NCBI RefSeq assembly: GCF_004297105.1
Contig: NZ_SCVE01000006.1
Location: 124,001 to 188,000, forward strand
Direction: 5' to 3'
From: Herbiconiux sp.
GTDB taxonomy: Bacteria > Actinomycetota > Actinomycetes > Actinomycetales > Microbacteriaceae
DNA: 64,000 nucleotides
The position numbers were made by a program, and so were the translations under genes. Of this stretch, positions 16,980 through 26,931 are shown in pieces. The notes under the pieces were generated by a model. The model did not search any database, had not been told where the DNA came from, and worked only from the letters and a program-made list of their open reading frames with translations. The first letter of the stretch is position 1, and the number at the start of each line of letters is the position of its first letter.

Positions 16980-17867
16980 TCAGTCCTCGATCCGGGGGCC
17001 GCGCTCCATCCCGCCTACGAGACGACGCACCACTCCCCCGGTTGCCCGGGCGATGTCGAGCGCCGTGATCGGTCCACTCGCGGCGGCCTCCGCGGCGGCC
17101 CAGGCATGGATGTAGGCTCCGGTCGCGGCGAGATCGACGAGCCGTGTCGCATCCTGCAGCACCTCCTCGGAGTGCGTGGCCACCAGGGCTCCGACGATTC
17201 CGCCGAGCACGTCGCCCGAGCCCGCGGTGGCGGCCCAGCTCGAGGGCGCCCCGATGGTGAGGGCACGGCGCTCCCCTCCTGTGGCCGGGGCGCACACGTG
17301 CGTGACGCGGCCCTTCAGCAGCACCACCGTGCCGGTGCGGTCGGCAGCGTGCTCGGCCCAGTGCGCCGGATCGGCGTTCACCGCGGCGCGATCGACCTCG
17401 ATGCCGAACCGGCCGAGGAGCGTCACGAGCTCGCCCGCATGCGGGGTGAGCACGGCGGGCGCGCTGATCCGGTCGACGAGGTCGAGGGCTCCCGCGTCGA
17501 GCACCACGGGGCGATCCCCGCCCGTGACGAGGGCGAGGCGCGCGCGGGAGCGTTCGCTGCGGTCATCCGGATCCATGCCCGAACCCGCGAGCCACGCCTG
17601 CACCCGGCCCGGGGCCGTCACCACCTCGGGGCGCGCCCGCAGGACCATGTCCGAGGCGCGACCGGGGCCGAGATAGCGGATCATGCCGAGACCTGCACGC
17701 GATGCAGCCTCCACCCCGAGCACGGCGGCACCCGGATAGGCACGCGACCCGGTGACCACACCCAGCACGCCGCGGCTGTACTTGTCGTCATCCGCTCCCG
17801 GCACCGCGATGCATCGCGCGGCGTCGAACTCGGTCCATTCGCGCCACGGCGCCGCGTTCTCCTGCAT
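16980..17867 (-). CDS. nnrD: ADP-dependent (S)-NAD(P)H-hydrate dehydratase
   Basis: Repairs hydrated NAD(P)H. The 295-residue ribokinase-like domain shows VLTPHAGEL and the anion-hole motif GSGDVLGGIVGAL with the catalytic aspartate. The epimerase half (NnrE) present in fused Nnr proteins is absent, so an epimerase would have to be encoded elsewhere. ATG 17867 is preceded six bases upstream by TATCGT, fitting a leaderless transcript divergent from the flavin oxidoreductase gene. Confidence 0.9.
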   Translation of the reverse strand: MQENAAPWREWTEFDAARCIAVPGADDDKYSRGVLGVVTGSRAYPGAAVLGVEAASRAGLGMIRYLGPGRASDMVLRARPEVVTAPGRVQAWLAGSGMDPDDRSERSRARLALVTGGDRPVVLDAGALDLVDRISAPAVLTPHAGELVTLLGRFGIEVDRAAVNADPAHWAEHAADRTGTVVLLKGRVTHVCAPATGGERRALTIGAPSSWAATAGSGDVLGGIVGALVATHSEEVLQDATRLVDLAATGAYIHAWAAAEAAASGPITALDIARATGGVVRRLVGGMERGPRIED

Positions 17868-17940
17868 GCTCCCACGATAGGACCGTTGCCCCGCGACGCC
17901 CCGTGACAGGGCGGTCTCGGTGTGCGGCGATAATCGAAGG
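17868..17940. promoter_or_regulatory. Divergent leaderless promoter pair
   Basis: TATCGT (minus strand, 17874-17879) lies six bases before the nnrD ATG. GATAAT (plus, 17929-17934) lies six bases before ATG 17941 of the flavin oxidoreductase. The 73-base gap contains both promoters and nothing else I can name. Confidence 0.6.
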
Positions 17941-19020
17941 ATGCCCGCATCCGCTCTCTTCGAACCTCTGACGCTTCGTGGCGTCACCGTGCGCAACCGC
18001 ATCTGGGTGGCGCCCATGTGCCAGTACTCCGCCGAGCAGCACGACGGGATGCCGGGCGACTGGCATCTCGTGCACCTCGGTTCCTTCGCCACCGGTGGTG
18101 CCGGGCTCGTGCTCACGGAGGCCACGGCGGTGACTCCCGAGGGACGGATCTCGCCCGAAGACCTCGGAATCTGGAACGATGCGCAGCGCGACGCCTTCCG
18201 GCGCATCACCGCCTTCATCAGTGCGCAGGGCGCCGTACCGGGCATCCAGCTGGCTCACGCGGGCCGCAAGGCATCCACCTACCGCCCCTGGAGCCCCCAG
18301 CGCGGCAGCGTGCCCGCCGATAAGGGCGGCTGGGGCACGGTCGCGCCCACCGAGGCGCCGTTCGGCGACTACGCGCCGGGCCGCGCGCTCAGCACCGACG
18401 AGATCGGCGACCTGGTGAGCAGCTTCAGAGCCGCTGCACGGAGAGCCGTGGAGGCCGGTTTCCGGGTGATCGAGATCCACGCCGCCCACGGCTACCTGGT
18501 GCACCAGTTCCTGTCGCCGCTGTCGAACACCCGCACCGACGCCTACGGTGGGTCGCTCGAGAACCGGGCTCGTCTCCTGCTCGAGGTGGTCGCGGCCGTG
18601 CGCGCCGAGATCGGCGACGACCTCCCGCTCCTCGTGCGGTTCTCCGCCACCGACTGGACCGATGACGGCTGGGATGCCGGGCAGACCGCCACCGTGGCCG
18701 CCTGGGCGCAGCAGGCGGGCGCCGACTTCTACGACATCTCGAGCGGCGGCAACGTGCCGCGGGCGAGCATTCCCGTCGGCCCGCTCTACCAGGTGCCCTT
18801 GGCCGCCGAGGTGAAGGCGGCCGCGGATGTCGCGGTCTCCGCGGTCGGGCTCATCACCACGCCGCAGGAGGCGGAGGACGTGGTGGCCTCGGGTCGCGCC
18901 GACGCCGTCATGCTCGCCCGCGAACTGCTGCGCGACCCGCACTTCGCCCTTCGCGCCGCGCACGAGCTCGGCGCCGAGATCGACTACTGGCCTGCGCAGT
19001 ACCTCCGGGCCCGGCTGTAG
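17941..19020 (+). CDS. NADH:flavin oxidoreductase, Old Yellow Enzyme (YqjM type)
   Basis: FMN-dependent ene-reductase of 359 residues. WVAPMCQYSA near residue 25 has the cysteine that replaces the classical threonine in the YqjM subgroup; QLAHAGRKAS is the FMN/substrate loop, and EIHAAHGYLVHQFLSPLSN is the family hallmark. The physiological substrate of this group is generally unknown; activated alkenes are reduced. ATG 17941 follows GATAAT by six bases. Converges with the CNNM pair. Confidence 0.93.
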   Translation: MPASALFEPLTLRGVTVRNRIWVAPMCQYSAEQHDGMPGDWHLVHLGSFATGGAGLVLTEATAVTPEGRISPEDLGIWNDAQRDAFRRITAFISAQGAVPGIQLAHAGRKASTYRPWSPQRGSVPADKGGWGTVAPTEAPFGDYAPGRALSTDEIGDLVSSFRAAARRAVEAGFRVIEIHAAHGYLVHQFLSPLSNTRTDAYGGSLENRARLLLEVVAAVRAEIGDDLPLLVRFSATDWTDDGWDAGQTATVAAWAQQAGADFYDISSGGNVPRASIPVGPLYQVPLAAEVKAAADVAVSAVGLITTPQEAEDVVASGRADAVMLARELLRDPHFALRAAHELGAEIDYWPAQYLRARL

Positions 19021-19050
19021 TCGGCGAGGCGGGTGACGCGAGCGGCCCGG

Positions 19051-20085
19051 TCAGCGCCGGGTCGCATCCTGAACCTCGCCCACCAGCTCCTCGATGATGT
19101 CCTCGAGAAACAGCACGCCCGTGGTGGCGCCCTGCTCGGTGAACGAGCGGGCGAGGTGCGCTCCCGACTTGCGCATCGAGGCCAGCGCATCCTCCAGCTC
19201 GGTCTTCTCGAAGAGCGACGGAAGGTGCCGGATGCGCTTCGCGGGGATCGGCTCGTCGAACTCGTCGTCGTCGAGGTCGATCACGTCTTTCAGGTGCACG
19301 TAGCCGGCCGGCTGCCCCTCGGCGTCGAGCACGACGTAGCGCGAGAAACCGTGCTTGGCCACGGCGCGCTCGACATCGGCCGGCGTCGCGTCCGCCGGGA
19401 GACTCACGAGCGACGACAGCGGGACCGCGACCTCGGCGACCGTCTTGGTGGTGAACTCGAACGCCGCCGAGAGGGTGCCGGTGCGGTCGGAGAGCACGCC
19501 CTCCTTGGTGGACTGGGCCACGATGGTCGACACCTCGTCGAGCGTGAACGCACTCGCGGCCTCGCTCTTCGGCTCCACCCGGAACAACCGCAGAACCCCG
19601 TTCGCGGTGGCGTTCAGCGCCACGATCACGAAACGGAACACGCGGGCGATGCCCACGAGCGGCGTCGCGAGCATCAGGACGGCCCGGTCGGGCATCGAGA
19701 ACGAGATGTTCTTCGGCACCATCTCGCCGAGCACGACGTGAAGGAACGACACGAGCAGCAGCGTGATGATGAACGCGATCGTGCCCGTGGCCTCCTCGGG
19801 GAGACCCGTCAGATGGAGCGGGCCTTCCAGCAGGTGATGGATGGCGGGTTCCGACACGTTCAGGATGAGCAGCGAGCACACGGTGATGCCGAGCTGCGTC
19901 GTGGCGAGCATGAGCGTCGCGTGCTCCATGGCGAAGAGAGCGGTCTTGGCGCTCGCCTTGCCCTGCTCCGCCAGCGGCTCGATCTGCGAACGGCGCGCGG
20001 AGATCACCGCGAACTCCGCGGCCACGAAGAAGGCGTTGCCCGCGAGCAGCAGCACGAGCCACACGATTCCGAGCCAATCAGACAT
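19051..20085 (-). CDS. CNNM/CorC-family membrane protein with CBS pair
   Basis: 344 residues: a DUF21/CNNM membrane domain (about 1-190, three to four helices, FFVAAEFAVISARRS and LGEMVPKNIS) followed by two CBS motifs (about 200-335). It lacks the C-terminal CorC_HlyC domain that its upstream partner has. Such proteins are linked to Mg2+/Co2+ export or membrane stability; older annotations as haemolysins are not supported. ATG 20083-20085 overlaps the end of the partner gene by eight bases, so the two are translationally coupled and may form a heteromer. Confidence 0.88.
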   Translation of the reverse strand: MSDWLGIVWLVLLLAGNAFFVAAEFAVISARRSQIEPLAEQGKASAKTALFAMEHATLMLATTQLGITVCSLLILNVSEPAIHHLLEGPLHLTGLPEEATGTIAFIITLLLVSFLHVVLGEMVPKNISFSMPDRAVLMLATPLVGIARVFRFVIVALNATANGVLRLFRVEPKSEAASAFTLDEVSTIVAQSTKEGVLSDRTGTLSAAFEFTTKTVAEVAVPLSSLVSLPADATPADVERAVAKHGFSRYVVLDAEGQPAGYVHLKDVIDLDDDEFDEPIPAKRIRHLPSLFEKTELEDALASMRKSGAHLARSFTEQGATTGVLFLEDIIEELVGEVQDATRR

Positions 20086-21439
20086 CGCGCACCCCCTCGT
20101 CGTCGGGCAGATCGTTGCGGGGCGCGGCGCCCACCGTCGAGTCCGACGGGGCGGGGATGAAGCGGAGCCGGTCGATCCGGCGGCCGTCGAGCCGCTCCAC
20201 GCGCAGCGCGCCATCCGGCAGCACCACCACGTCGCCCACGACGGGCAGTCGCCCGAGCTCGCTCATCACGAAGCCGGCCACGGTCTCGTAGGGTCCGTCT
20301 TCCGGAACCCGGATGCCCGCCTGATCGGCGAGCTCATCGGGTCGCAGCATTCCGGGGAACGTGGTGTCGCCACGCGACTGCACGACACCCGCGCGGGTGC
20401 GGTCGTGCTCGTCGACGAGCTCGCCCACGAGCTCCTCCACTAGGTCTTCCAGGGTCACGACCCCGGCGGTTCCGCCGTACTCGTCCATCACCACGGCCAT
20501 CTGGTAGCCCCGGCCGCGCAGCTCGCCGAGCAGCACGTCGAGGGTCATCGTCTCGGGTACCCGGACCGTCTCGGTCATGATCGCCACCACGGGCACGTCG
20601 GCCCGCCGGTCGCGCGGGATCGACATGGCCTGCTTCACGTGCACGAGCCCCACCACGTCGTCGATGTCGTCGTCGATCACGGGGAACCGGGAGTGACCGG
20701 TGGTGCGGGCGAGCTCGAGAACGGATGCCGTGGACTCCGTGCGCTTCACACTCGCCACGCGGGGCCGCGGAGTCATCACGTCGGAGGCATCGTGCGACGA
20801 GAAGAGCAGCGTTCGGTTCAGCAGCGTGGCCGTGTCGACGTCGAGGCTGCCCTCCATCGCCGAGCGGCGCACGAGCGATGAGAGCTCCTCCGCGGTCCGC
20901 GCGCCCGAGAGCTCCTCCTTCGGCTCGATACCGACGAGCCGGAGCAGGCCGTTGGCGCTGCCGTTGAGCAGCCGCACGGCGGGCTTGAACACCGCCGTGA
21001 ACACGAGCTGGAACGGCACCACGATGCGCGCCGTCTTCAGCGGCAGCGCGAGGGCGAAGTTCTTCGGCACGAGCTCGCCGATGATCATCGAGAGCAGCGT
21101 GGCGAACACGATGCCGATGGTGGCGCTGATGGGCGGCACAGCCCCCTCGGGGATGCCCACGGCGAGCATCGGGTCGCGCAGCAGGCTCGAGATGGCCGGC
21201 TCCATCGTGTATCCGGTGAGCAGCGTCGTCAGCGTGATCCCGAGCTGCGCGCTCGAGAGGTGCGTGGAGGTGTGCCGCAGCGCCGTGATGGCGGGCTGAA
21301 GGCCCTTCTCCCCGCGCTGCTGGCGCGCCTCGAGGTCGGAGCGGTCGAGATTGACCAGCGAGAACTCGGAGGCGACGAAGAAACCGGTGCCGATCGTGAG
21401 CACGAGCCCGACTCCCAGCATGACCCACTCAAAGACCAC
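20078..21439 (-). CDS. CNNM/CorC-family membrane protein with CBS and CorC_HlyC domains
   Basis: About 453 residues: CNNM domain ([34 protein letters not shown]), CBS pair ([13 protein letters not shown] through [22 protein letters not shown]) and a C-terminal CorC_HlyC transporter-associated domain ([16 protein letters not shown]). I favour GTG 21439 because GGAG lies six bases upstream; TTG 21454 has no clear site. A TATAGT box near 21527-21532 on the minus strand could drive the operon with a leader of about 80 bases. First of a two-gene unit with the shorter CNNM protein. Confidence 0.88.
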   Translation of the reverse strand: MVFEWVMLGVGLVLTIGTGFFVASEFSLVNLDRSDLEARQQRGEKGLQPAITALRHTSTHLSSAQLGITLTTLLTGYTMEPAISSLLRDPMLAVGIPEGAVPPISATIGIVFATLLSMIIGELVPKNFALALPLKTARIVVPFQLVFTAVFKPAVRLLNGSANGLLRLVGIEPKEELSGARTAEELSSLVRRSAMEGSLDVDTATLLNRTLLFSSHDASDVMTPRPRVASVKRTESTASVLELARTTGHSRFPVIDDDIDDVVGLVHVKQAMSIPRDRRADVPVVAIMTETVRVPETMTLDVLLGELRGRGYQMAVVMDEYGGTAGVVTLEDLVEELVGELVDEHDRTRAGVVQSRGDTTFPGMLRPDELADQAGIRVPEDGPYETVAGFVMSELGRLPVVGDVVVLPDGALRVERLDGRRIDRLRFIPAPSDSTVGAAPRNDLPDDEGVRDV

Positions 21440-21534
21440 GGAGGGCTCCGGCAAGGAAGAGGGATGAACCGTTCACGATCGGCGACGGATGGGCAGAAGG
21501 GGGGTCGTCCATTGTCCGTCCACTATAGCCGCGG

Positions 21535-22974
21535 TCACCAGCTGACGGGCAGCGCCTTCCCCTCTTCGTAGCCCGACGCCGACTGCGTTCCGACCAGGGC
21601 GCGGTCGTGGAACTCGGCCAGCGTGGCCGCCCCCGCGTAGGTGAACGAGCTGCGCACTCCCGACGTGATCATGTCGAGCAGGTCCTCGATCGACGGGCGC
21701 AGCGGGTCGAGGTAGATCTTGCTCGACGAGATGCCCTCGGCGAACAACGTCTTGCGTGCCAGGTCGTAGGCGCTCAGGCGGCCGAAGCGCTCCTGCACCG
21801 CTTTCGTGGAGGCCATGCCCCAGCTCTCCTTGTAGAGCCGGCCATCCGCATCCGCCGACAAGGTGCCCGGCGCCTCGATGGTGCCGGCGAACCACGAGCC
21901 GATCATCACGGATGACGCCCCGGCCGCCAGCGCGAGCGCCACATCGCGCGGGTACCGCACGCCGCCATCGGCCCAGACATGGGCGCCGAGGGCACGGGCC
22001 GCCTCCGCCGTCTCGAGCACGGCGGAGAACTGCGGGCGGCCCACCGCCGTCATCATGCGGGTGGTGCACATCGCGCCCGGGCCCACTCCCACCTTCAGGA
22101 TGTCGGCTCCCGCAGCCACGAGGTCGCCGACGGCCCGCGCGGTCACGACGTTGCCCGCCGCGATCGGCACACCGAGCTTCGCCGCCTTCAGCGCCGTGAG
22201 GGCGCGCAGCATGCCCTCCTGGTGGCCGTGCGCGGTGTCGACCACGAGAACGTCGACGCCGGCCTGCACGAGCGCGCGCGCCTTCTCCACCACCTCACCG
22301 TTGATGCCCACCGCGGCGGCGACCCTGAGACGGCCGTTCGCATCGACGGCGGGCCGGTAGATGGTGGCGCGCAGAGCGCTCGTGCGGCTGAGCGTGCCGA
22401 TCACGGCGCCGTGCCGCAGGACGGGGGCGAAATCGATGTCGGCCTCGACCATGGCGTCGAAGGCCTCGCGCGGGCCGTCGATGTCGTCGGCCGAGAGCGC
22501 GGTCAGCGCACCGTGCACGAGATCGCCGAGCTGGGCATCCGGCAGCGCGGTCGCGAGCCGCGACGCGGCGATGCAGCCGAGGTACACCCCGTCGGAGTCG
22601 TGCAGCACGAGCCCCTGGCCGGCCACGGCCGGCACCTGGCGGAGCGCCTCCTCCACCGACTGCTCGGGGCGGAAGTCGAAGGGCGTGTCGAACTCGACCG
22701 GCTGGTCCTTCACCCAGCGGATGGCCGTGGCGAGGTCCTGCAGATGCATGTCCTGCGGCAGCACCCCGAGACCACCCCGGCGGGCGAGGCTCGCGGCGAG
22801 CCGGGGCCCGGTGACCGAGTTCATGTTGGCCGACACGATCGGGATCGTCGCCCCGGTGCCGTCGGTGGGCGCCAGCGACACGTCGAGGCGCGAGGTCACC
22901 GCCGATCGGGACGGGATGAGGAACACGTCGGAATAGGTCAGATCGTGACGACCGGGATCTCCAGAGAACTCCAT
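21535..22974 (-). CDS. guaB1: GuaB1-family IMPDH-like protein, probable GMP reductase
   Basis: A 479-residue IMPDH/GMPR-type TIM barrel with an inserted CBS region (about 95-205). VSANMNSVTG is the substrate loop and VGVGPGAMCTTRMMT carries the catalytic cysteine near residue 302. The group is annotated as IMPDH-related in actinobacteria; mycobacterial GuaB1 has been reported to act as a GMP reductase, so purine interconversion (GMP to IMP) is the likely job. The CBS pair suggests nucleotide control. TAGCGT lies seven bases before ATG 22974 (leaderless). Divergent from kgd. Confidence 0.85.
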   Translation of the reverse strand: MEFSGDPGRHDLTYSDVFLIPSRSAVTSRLDVSLAPTDGTGATIPIVSANMNSVTGPRLAASLARRGGLGVLPQDMHLQDLATAIRWVKDQPVEFDTPFDFRPEQSVEEALRQVPAVAGQGLVLHDSDGVYLGCIAASRLATALPDAQLGDLVHGALTALSADDIDGPREAFDAMVEADIDFAPVLRHGAVIGTLSRTSALRATIYRPAVDANGRLRVAAAVGINGEVVEKARALVQAGVDVLVVDTAHGHQEGMLRALTALKAAKLGVPIAAGNVVTARAVGDLVAAGADILKVGVGPGAMCTTRMMTAVGRPQFSAVLETAEAARALGAHVWADGGVRYPRDVALALAAGASSVMIGSWFAGTIEAPGTLSADADGRLYKESWGMASTKAVQERFGRLSAYDLARKTLFAEGISSSKIYLDPLRPSIEDLLDMITSGVRSSFTYAGAATLAEFHDRALVGTQSASGYEEGKALPVSW

Positions 22975-23124
22975 GTGAACAACGCTAGTCCCGGCCGCTG
23001 TGAGCGGATGCCCGGCTCGGTAGGTTTAGGCTTGACTCTGCACGTGTCCACGCGTGAACAAGCAGCGCAGCAGACACCGACACGTGCCGAAGACACGAGG
23101 CAAACGGGAAGTGGGCGATCGGCT

Positions 23125-26100
23125 TTGGCTAGCCAATTGACGGGTACGAGCACCGAAGACGGCGCATCAGGAGAATTCGGCGCGAACGAGTGGCTCGTCG
23201 ACGAGCTGTACGAGCAGTACCTCGCCGACAAAGACTCGGTCGACAAGTCCTGGTGGCCGGTTCTCGAGAGCTATCGATCGCATGTGGCCTCCGGAGGCGC
23301 CGCCGCCCCGGCCATGGCGGCATCGTCCGCGACCGCCGAGCCCGTCGCAGCCACCCCGGCCCCGTCTGTCGCCGCCCCCGCTGCGGCGTCCGAGGCCACC
23401 GCCTCCGCCCTCACCCCGGCGGCCGCCCCCGCCGACCCCCGCCCGGCGACGCAGCCGGTCGCGAAGACCACGAGCATCGAGGCGCGCCCCCAGCCGATCC
23501 CGGCGGAGGCCCCCACCCGCCAGTCGGCTCCGGCCGACTCCGCCGACGCCGACGCGGCGGAGAAGGATGTCGTCTCCCCCCTCCGTGGCATGGCCAAGTC
23601 GCTCGCCACCAACATGGACGCGAGTCTCAGCGTCCCCACCGCTACGAGCGTGCGCTCGATCCCGGCGAAGCTGATGATCGACAACCGCATCGTCATCAAC
23701 AACCACCTCCGCCGCTCGCGCGGCGGCAAGGTGTCGTTCACCCACCTCATCGGCTGGGCGCTCATCCAGGCGCTCAAGGAGTTCCCGAGCCAGAACGTGT
23801 ACTACGACGAGGTCGACGGCAAGCCCTCCGTGGTCGCGCCCGCCCACGTCGGTCTCGGCATCGCCATCGACATCCCGAAGCCCGACGGCTCCCGCGCCCT
23901 CCTGGTGCCCGGCATCAAGCGCGCCGACACCATGGACTTCAACGAGTTCCTCTCGGCCTACGAAGACCTCGTGAAGCGCGCCCGCGCCAACAAGCTCACG
24001 GCCGCCGACTTCCAGGGCGCCACGATCTCCCTCACGAACCCCGGCGGCATCGGCACGGTGCACTCCGTGCCGCGACTCATGAAGGGCCAGGGAGCCATCA
24101 TCGGCGCCGGCGCCCTCGAGTACCCGGCCGAGTTCCAGGGCTCCTCGCAGAAGGTGCTGTCGAACCTCGGCATCGGCAAGATCATCACCCTCACCTCCAC
24201 CTACGACCACCGCGTCATCCAGGGCGCGGGTTCGGGCGAGTTCCTCAAGAAGGTGCACGAGCTGCTGCTCGGCGAACGCGGCTTCTACGAGAACATCTTC
24301 GCGGAGCTCCGCATCCCCTATGAGCCCATCCGCTGGGCCGCCGACATCGATGTCGACCTCGCATCCGCCATCGACAAGACGGCCCGCGTGCAGGAGCTCA
24401 TCAACGCGTTCCGTGTGCGCGGCCACCTGATGGCCGACATCGATCCGCTGGAGTACCGCCAGCGCTCGCACCCCGACCTCGACATCGCGTCGCACGGGCT
24501 GACCTTCTGGGACCTCGACCGCGAGTTCGTCACCGGCGAGTTCGGTCTCACCCGGGCGTCGTACCTCCGCGACATCCTGGGCGTTCTGCGCGACTCCTAC
24601 TGCCGCAAGATCGGCATCGAGTACATGCACGTGCAAGACCCGGCGCAGCGCCGCTGGATCCAGGACAAGGTCGAGCGCCCGTACGCGAAGCCCGGCCACG
24701 ACGAGCAGATGCGCATCCTCGAGAAGCTCAACGAGGCCGAGGCCTTCGAGACCTTCCTGCAGACCAAGTACGTCGGCCAGAAGCGCTTCTCGCTGGAGGG
24801 CGGCGAGAGCACCATCGCGCTGCTCGACGCCATCATCCAGGGTGCTGCCGAGGAGGGGCTCGACGAGGTCGCCATCGGCATGGCGCACCGCGGCCGCCTC
24901 AACGTGCTCACGAACATCGCGGGCAAGACGTACGGCCAGATCTTCCGCGAGTTCGAGGGGACGCAAGACCCGCGCACCGTGCAGGGCTCGGGCGACGTGA
25001 AGTACCACCTCGGCACCGAGGGCACCTTCACGGCGAGCGACGGCAAGGAGATCCCGGTCTACCTCGCTGCGAACCCCTCGCACCTCGAGGCCGCCGACGG
25101 CGTGCTCGAGGGCATCGTGCGGGCGAAGCAGGACAGGAAGCCGATCGGCACGTTCTCGACGCTGCCCATCCTCATCCACGGCGATGCGGCCCTCGCCGGC
25201 CAGGGCGTCGTGGTCGAGACCCTGCAGATGTCGCAGCTGCGCGGCTACCGCACGGGCGGCACCATCCACGTCAACATCAACAACCAGGTGGGCTTCACGA
25301 CTCCCCCGACGGAGTCGCGCTCCTCGGTGTACTCAACCGATGTGGCGAAGACCATCCAGGCCCCCATCTTCCACGTGAACGGCGACGACCCCGAGTCGGT
25401 CGTGCGGGTGGCGCAGCTGGCGTTCGAATACCGTCAGCAGTTCCACCGCGACGTGTTCATCGACCTCATCTGCTACCGCCGCCGTGGGCACAACGAGGGC
25501 GACGACCCGTCGATGACCCAGCCGCTCATGTACAACCTCATCGAGGCCAAGCGCTCGGTGCGCAAGCTCTACACCGAGGCGCTCCTCGGCCGCGGCGACA
25601 TCACCGAGGAGGAGTACGAGGGCGTCCACCGCGACTTCCAAGACCGGCTGGAGCGCGCCTTCGCCGAGACGCACGCCGCGCAGACCTCCTCGATCCCGAT
25701 CATCACCGACGACACGCAGGCCGTCTCCGATCTGGAACGCCCCGAGTCGCAGCGCGACGACAGCACCACCACGCCGTTCGAGACCGCCGTGCCCCTGTCC
25801 ACCATCCATCTGATCGGTGACGCGTTCGACAACAAGCCCGCCGGATTCACCGTGCACCCGAAGCTGCAGCAGCTGCTCACCAAGCGTGTCGACATGAGCC
25901 GCAACGGCGGCATCGACTGGGCCTTCGGCGAGCTGATGGCGCTCGGTTCGCTGCTCGTCGAAGGCACGCCCGTGCGTCTCGCGGGTCAGGATGCCCGCCG
26001 CGGCACGTTCGTGCAGCGTCACGCGGTTCTGCACGACCGGGAGAACGGCCAGGAATGGCTGCCCCTCGCGAACCTCGCCGACAACCAGGCCCGGTTCTGG

Positions 26101-26931
26101 ATCTACGACTCCCTGCTGTCGGAGTACGCGGCCATGGGCTTCGAGTACGGCTACTCGGTGGAGCGGGCGGATGCGCTCGTGCTGTGGGAGGCCCAGTTCG
26201 GCGACTTCGCCAACGGCGCGCAGACCATCATCGACGAGTTCATCACCTCGGCCGAGCAGAAGTGGGGCCAGCGTTCGTCGCTCGTGCTGCTGCTGCCGCA
26301 CGGCTACGAGGGCCAGGGCCCCGATCACTCCTCGGCCCGCATCGAGCGCTACCTGCAGATGTGCGCCGAAGACAACATGACGGTCGCACGACCCTCGACG
26401 CCCGCATCCTATTTCCACCTGCTGCGCCGCCAGGCCTACGCCCGGCCCCGCAAGCCGCTCATCGTGTTCACACCGAAGGCGATGTTGCGGCTGCGCGGTG
26501 CCACCAGCTCGGTCGACGACCTCACGTCGGGTCGCTTCGAGCCGGTGATCGACGACGTGCGCATCACCGACAAGGCGGCGGTGAAGCGGGTGCTGCTGCA
26601 CTCGGGCAAGATCCACTACGACCTCGCCTCGGAGCTGCAGAAGAACCCGGATGAGAGCATCGCACTGGTGCGCGTCGAGCAGTTCTATCCGCTCCCCCTC
26701 GAGGAGATCAACTCGATCGTCGCGGGCTATCCGAACGCCGACCTCGTGTGGGTGCAGGACGAGCCGCAGAACCAGGGCGCCTGGCCCTTCATCTGCACCG
26801 AACTGGCGAGCCGCCTCAACGGCCGCACCATCTCGGTGGTCTCCCGCCCGGCCGCGGCCTCCCCGGCCGCCGGCAGCGCCAAGCGCCACGCCCAGGAGCA
26901 GGCCGAACTCCTCGCCAAAGCCCTGAGCTGA
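23125..26931 (+). CDS. kgd: Multifunctional 2-oxoglutarate decarboxylase/dehydrogenase E1-E2
   Basis: A 1268-residue TCA-cycle enzyme of the actinobacterial Kgd/OdhA type. FGANEWLVDELYEQY near the N-terminus is the E1 N-terminal helix, followed by an Ala/Pro linker (about 60-150), a succinyltransferase-like E2 core (about 155-385, TYDHRVIQGA) lacking a lipoyl domain, and the thiamine-diphosphate E1 domain (about 420-1268, MAHRGRLNVL, HVNGDDPESV). It decarboxylates 2-oxoglutarate and can feed the dehydrogenase complex. TTG 23125 (LASQLTG) is my start by family resemblance; GTG 23044 in frame, 11 bases after TAGGCT, would add 27 residues. Confidence 0.93.
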   Translation: MASQLTGTSTEDGASGEFGANEWLVDELYEQYLADKDSVDKSWWPVLESYRSHVASGGAAAPAMAASSATAEPVAATPAPSVAAPAAASEATASALTPAAAPADPRPATQPVAKTTSIEARPQPIPAEAPTRQSAPADSADADAAEKDVVSPLRGMAKSLATNMDASLSVPTATSVRSIPAKLMIDNRIVINNHLRRSRGGKVSFTHLIGWALIQALKEFPSQNVYYDEVDGKPSVVAPAHVGLGIAIDIPKPDGSRALLVPGIKRADTMDFNEFLSAYEDLVKRARANKLTAADFQGATISLTNPGGIGTVHSVPRLMKGQGAIIGAGALEYPAEFQGSSQKVLSNLGIGKIITLTSTYDHRVIQGAGSGEFLKKVHELLLGERGFYENIFAELRIPYEPIRWAADIDVDLASAIDKTARVQELINAFRVRGHLMADIDPLEYRQRSHPDLDIASHGLTFWDLDREFVTGEFGLTRASYLRDILGVLRDSYCRKIGIEYMHVQDPAQRRWIQDKVERPYAKPGHDEQMRILEKLNEAEAFETFLQTKYVGQKRFSLEGGESTIALLDAIIQGAAEEGLDEVAIGMAHRGRLNVLTNIAGKTYGQIFREFEGTQDPRTVQGSGDVKYHLGTEGTFTASDGKEIPVYLAANPSHLEAADGVLEGIVRAKQDRKPIGTFSTLPILIHGDAALAGQGVVVETLQMSQLRGYRTGGTIHVNINNQVGFTTPPTESRSSVYSTDVAKTIQAPIFHVNGDDPESVVRVAQLAFEYRQQFHRDVFIDLICYRRRGHNEGDDPSMTQPLMYNLIEAKRSVRKLYTEALLGRGDITEEEYEGVHRDFQDRLERAFAETHAAQTSSIPIITDDTQAVSDLERPESQRDDSTTTPFETAVPLSTIHLIGDAFDNKPAGFTVHPKLQQLLTKRVDMSRNGGIDWAFGELMALGSLLVEGTPVRLAGQDARRGTFVQRHAVLHDRENGQEWLPLANLADNQARFWIYDSLLSEYAAMGFEYGYSVERADALVLWEAQFGDFANGAQTIIDEFITSAEQKWGQRSSLVLLLPHGYEGQGPDHSSARIERYLQMCAEDNMTVARPSTPASYFHLLRRQAYARPRKPLIVFTPKAMLRLRGATSSVDDLTSGRFEPVIDDVRITDKAAVKRVLLHSGKIHYDLASELQKNPDESIALVRVEQFYPLPLEEINSIVAGYPNADLVWVQDEPQNQGAWPFICTELASRLNGRTISVVSRPAAASPAAGSAKRHAQEQAELLAKALS

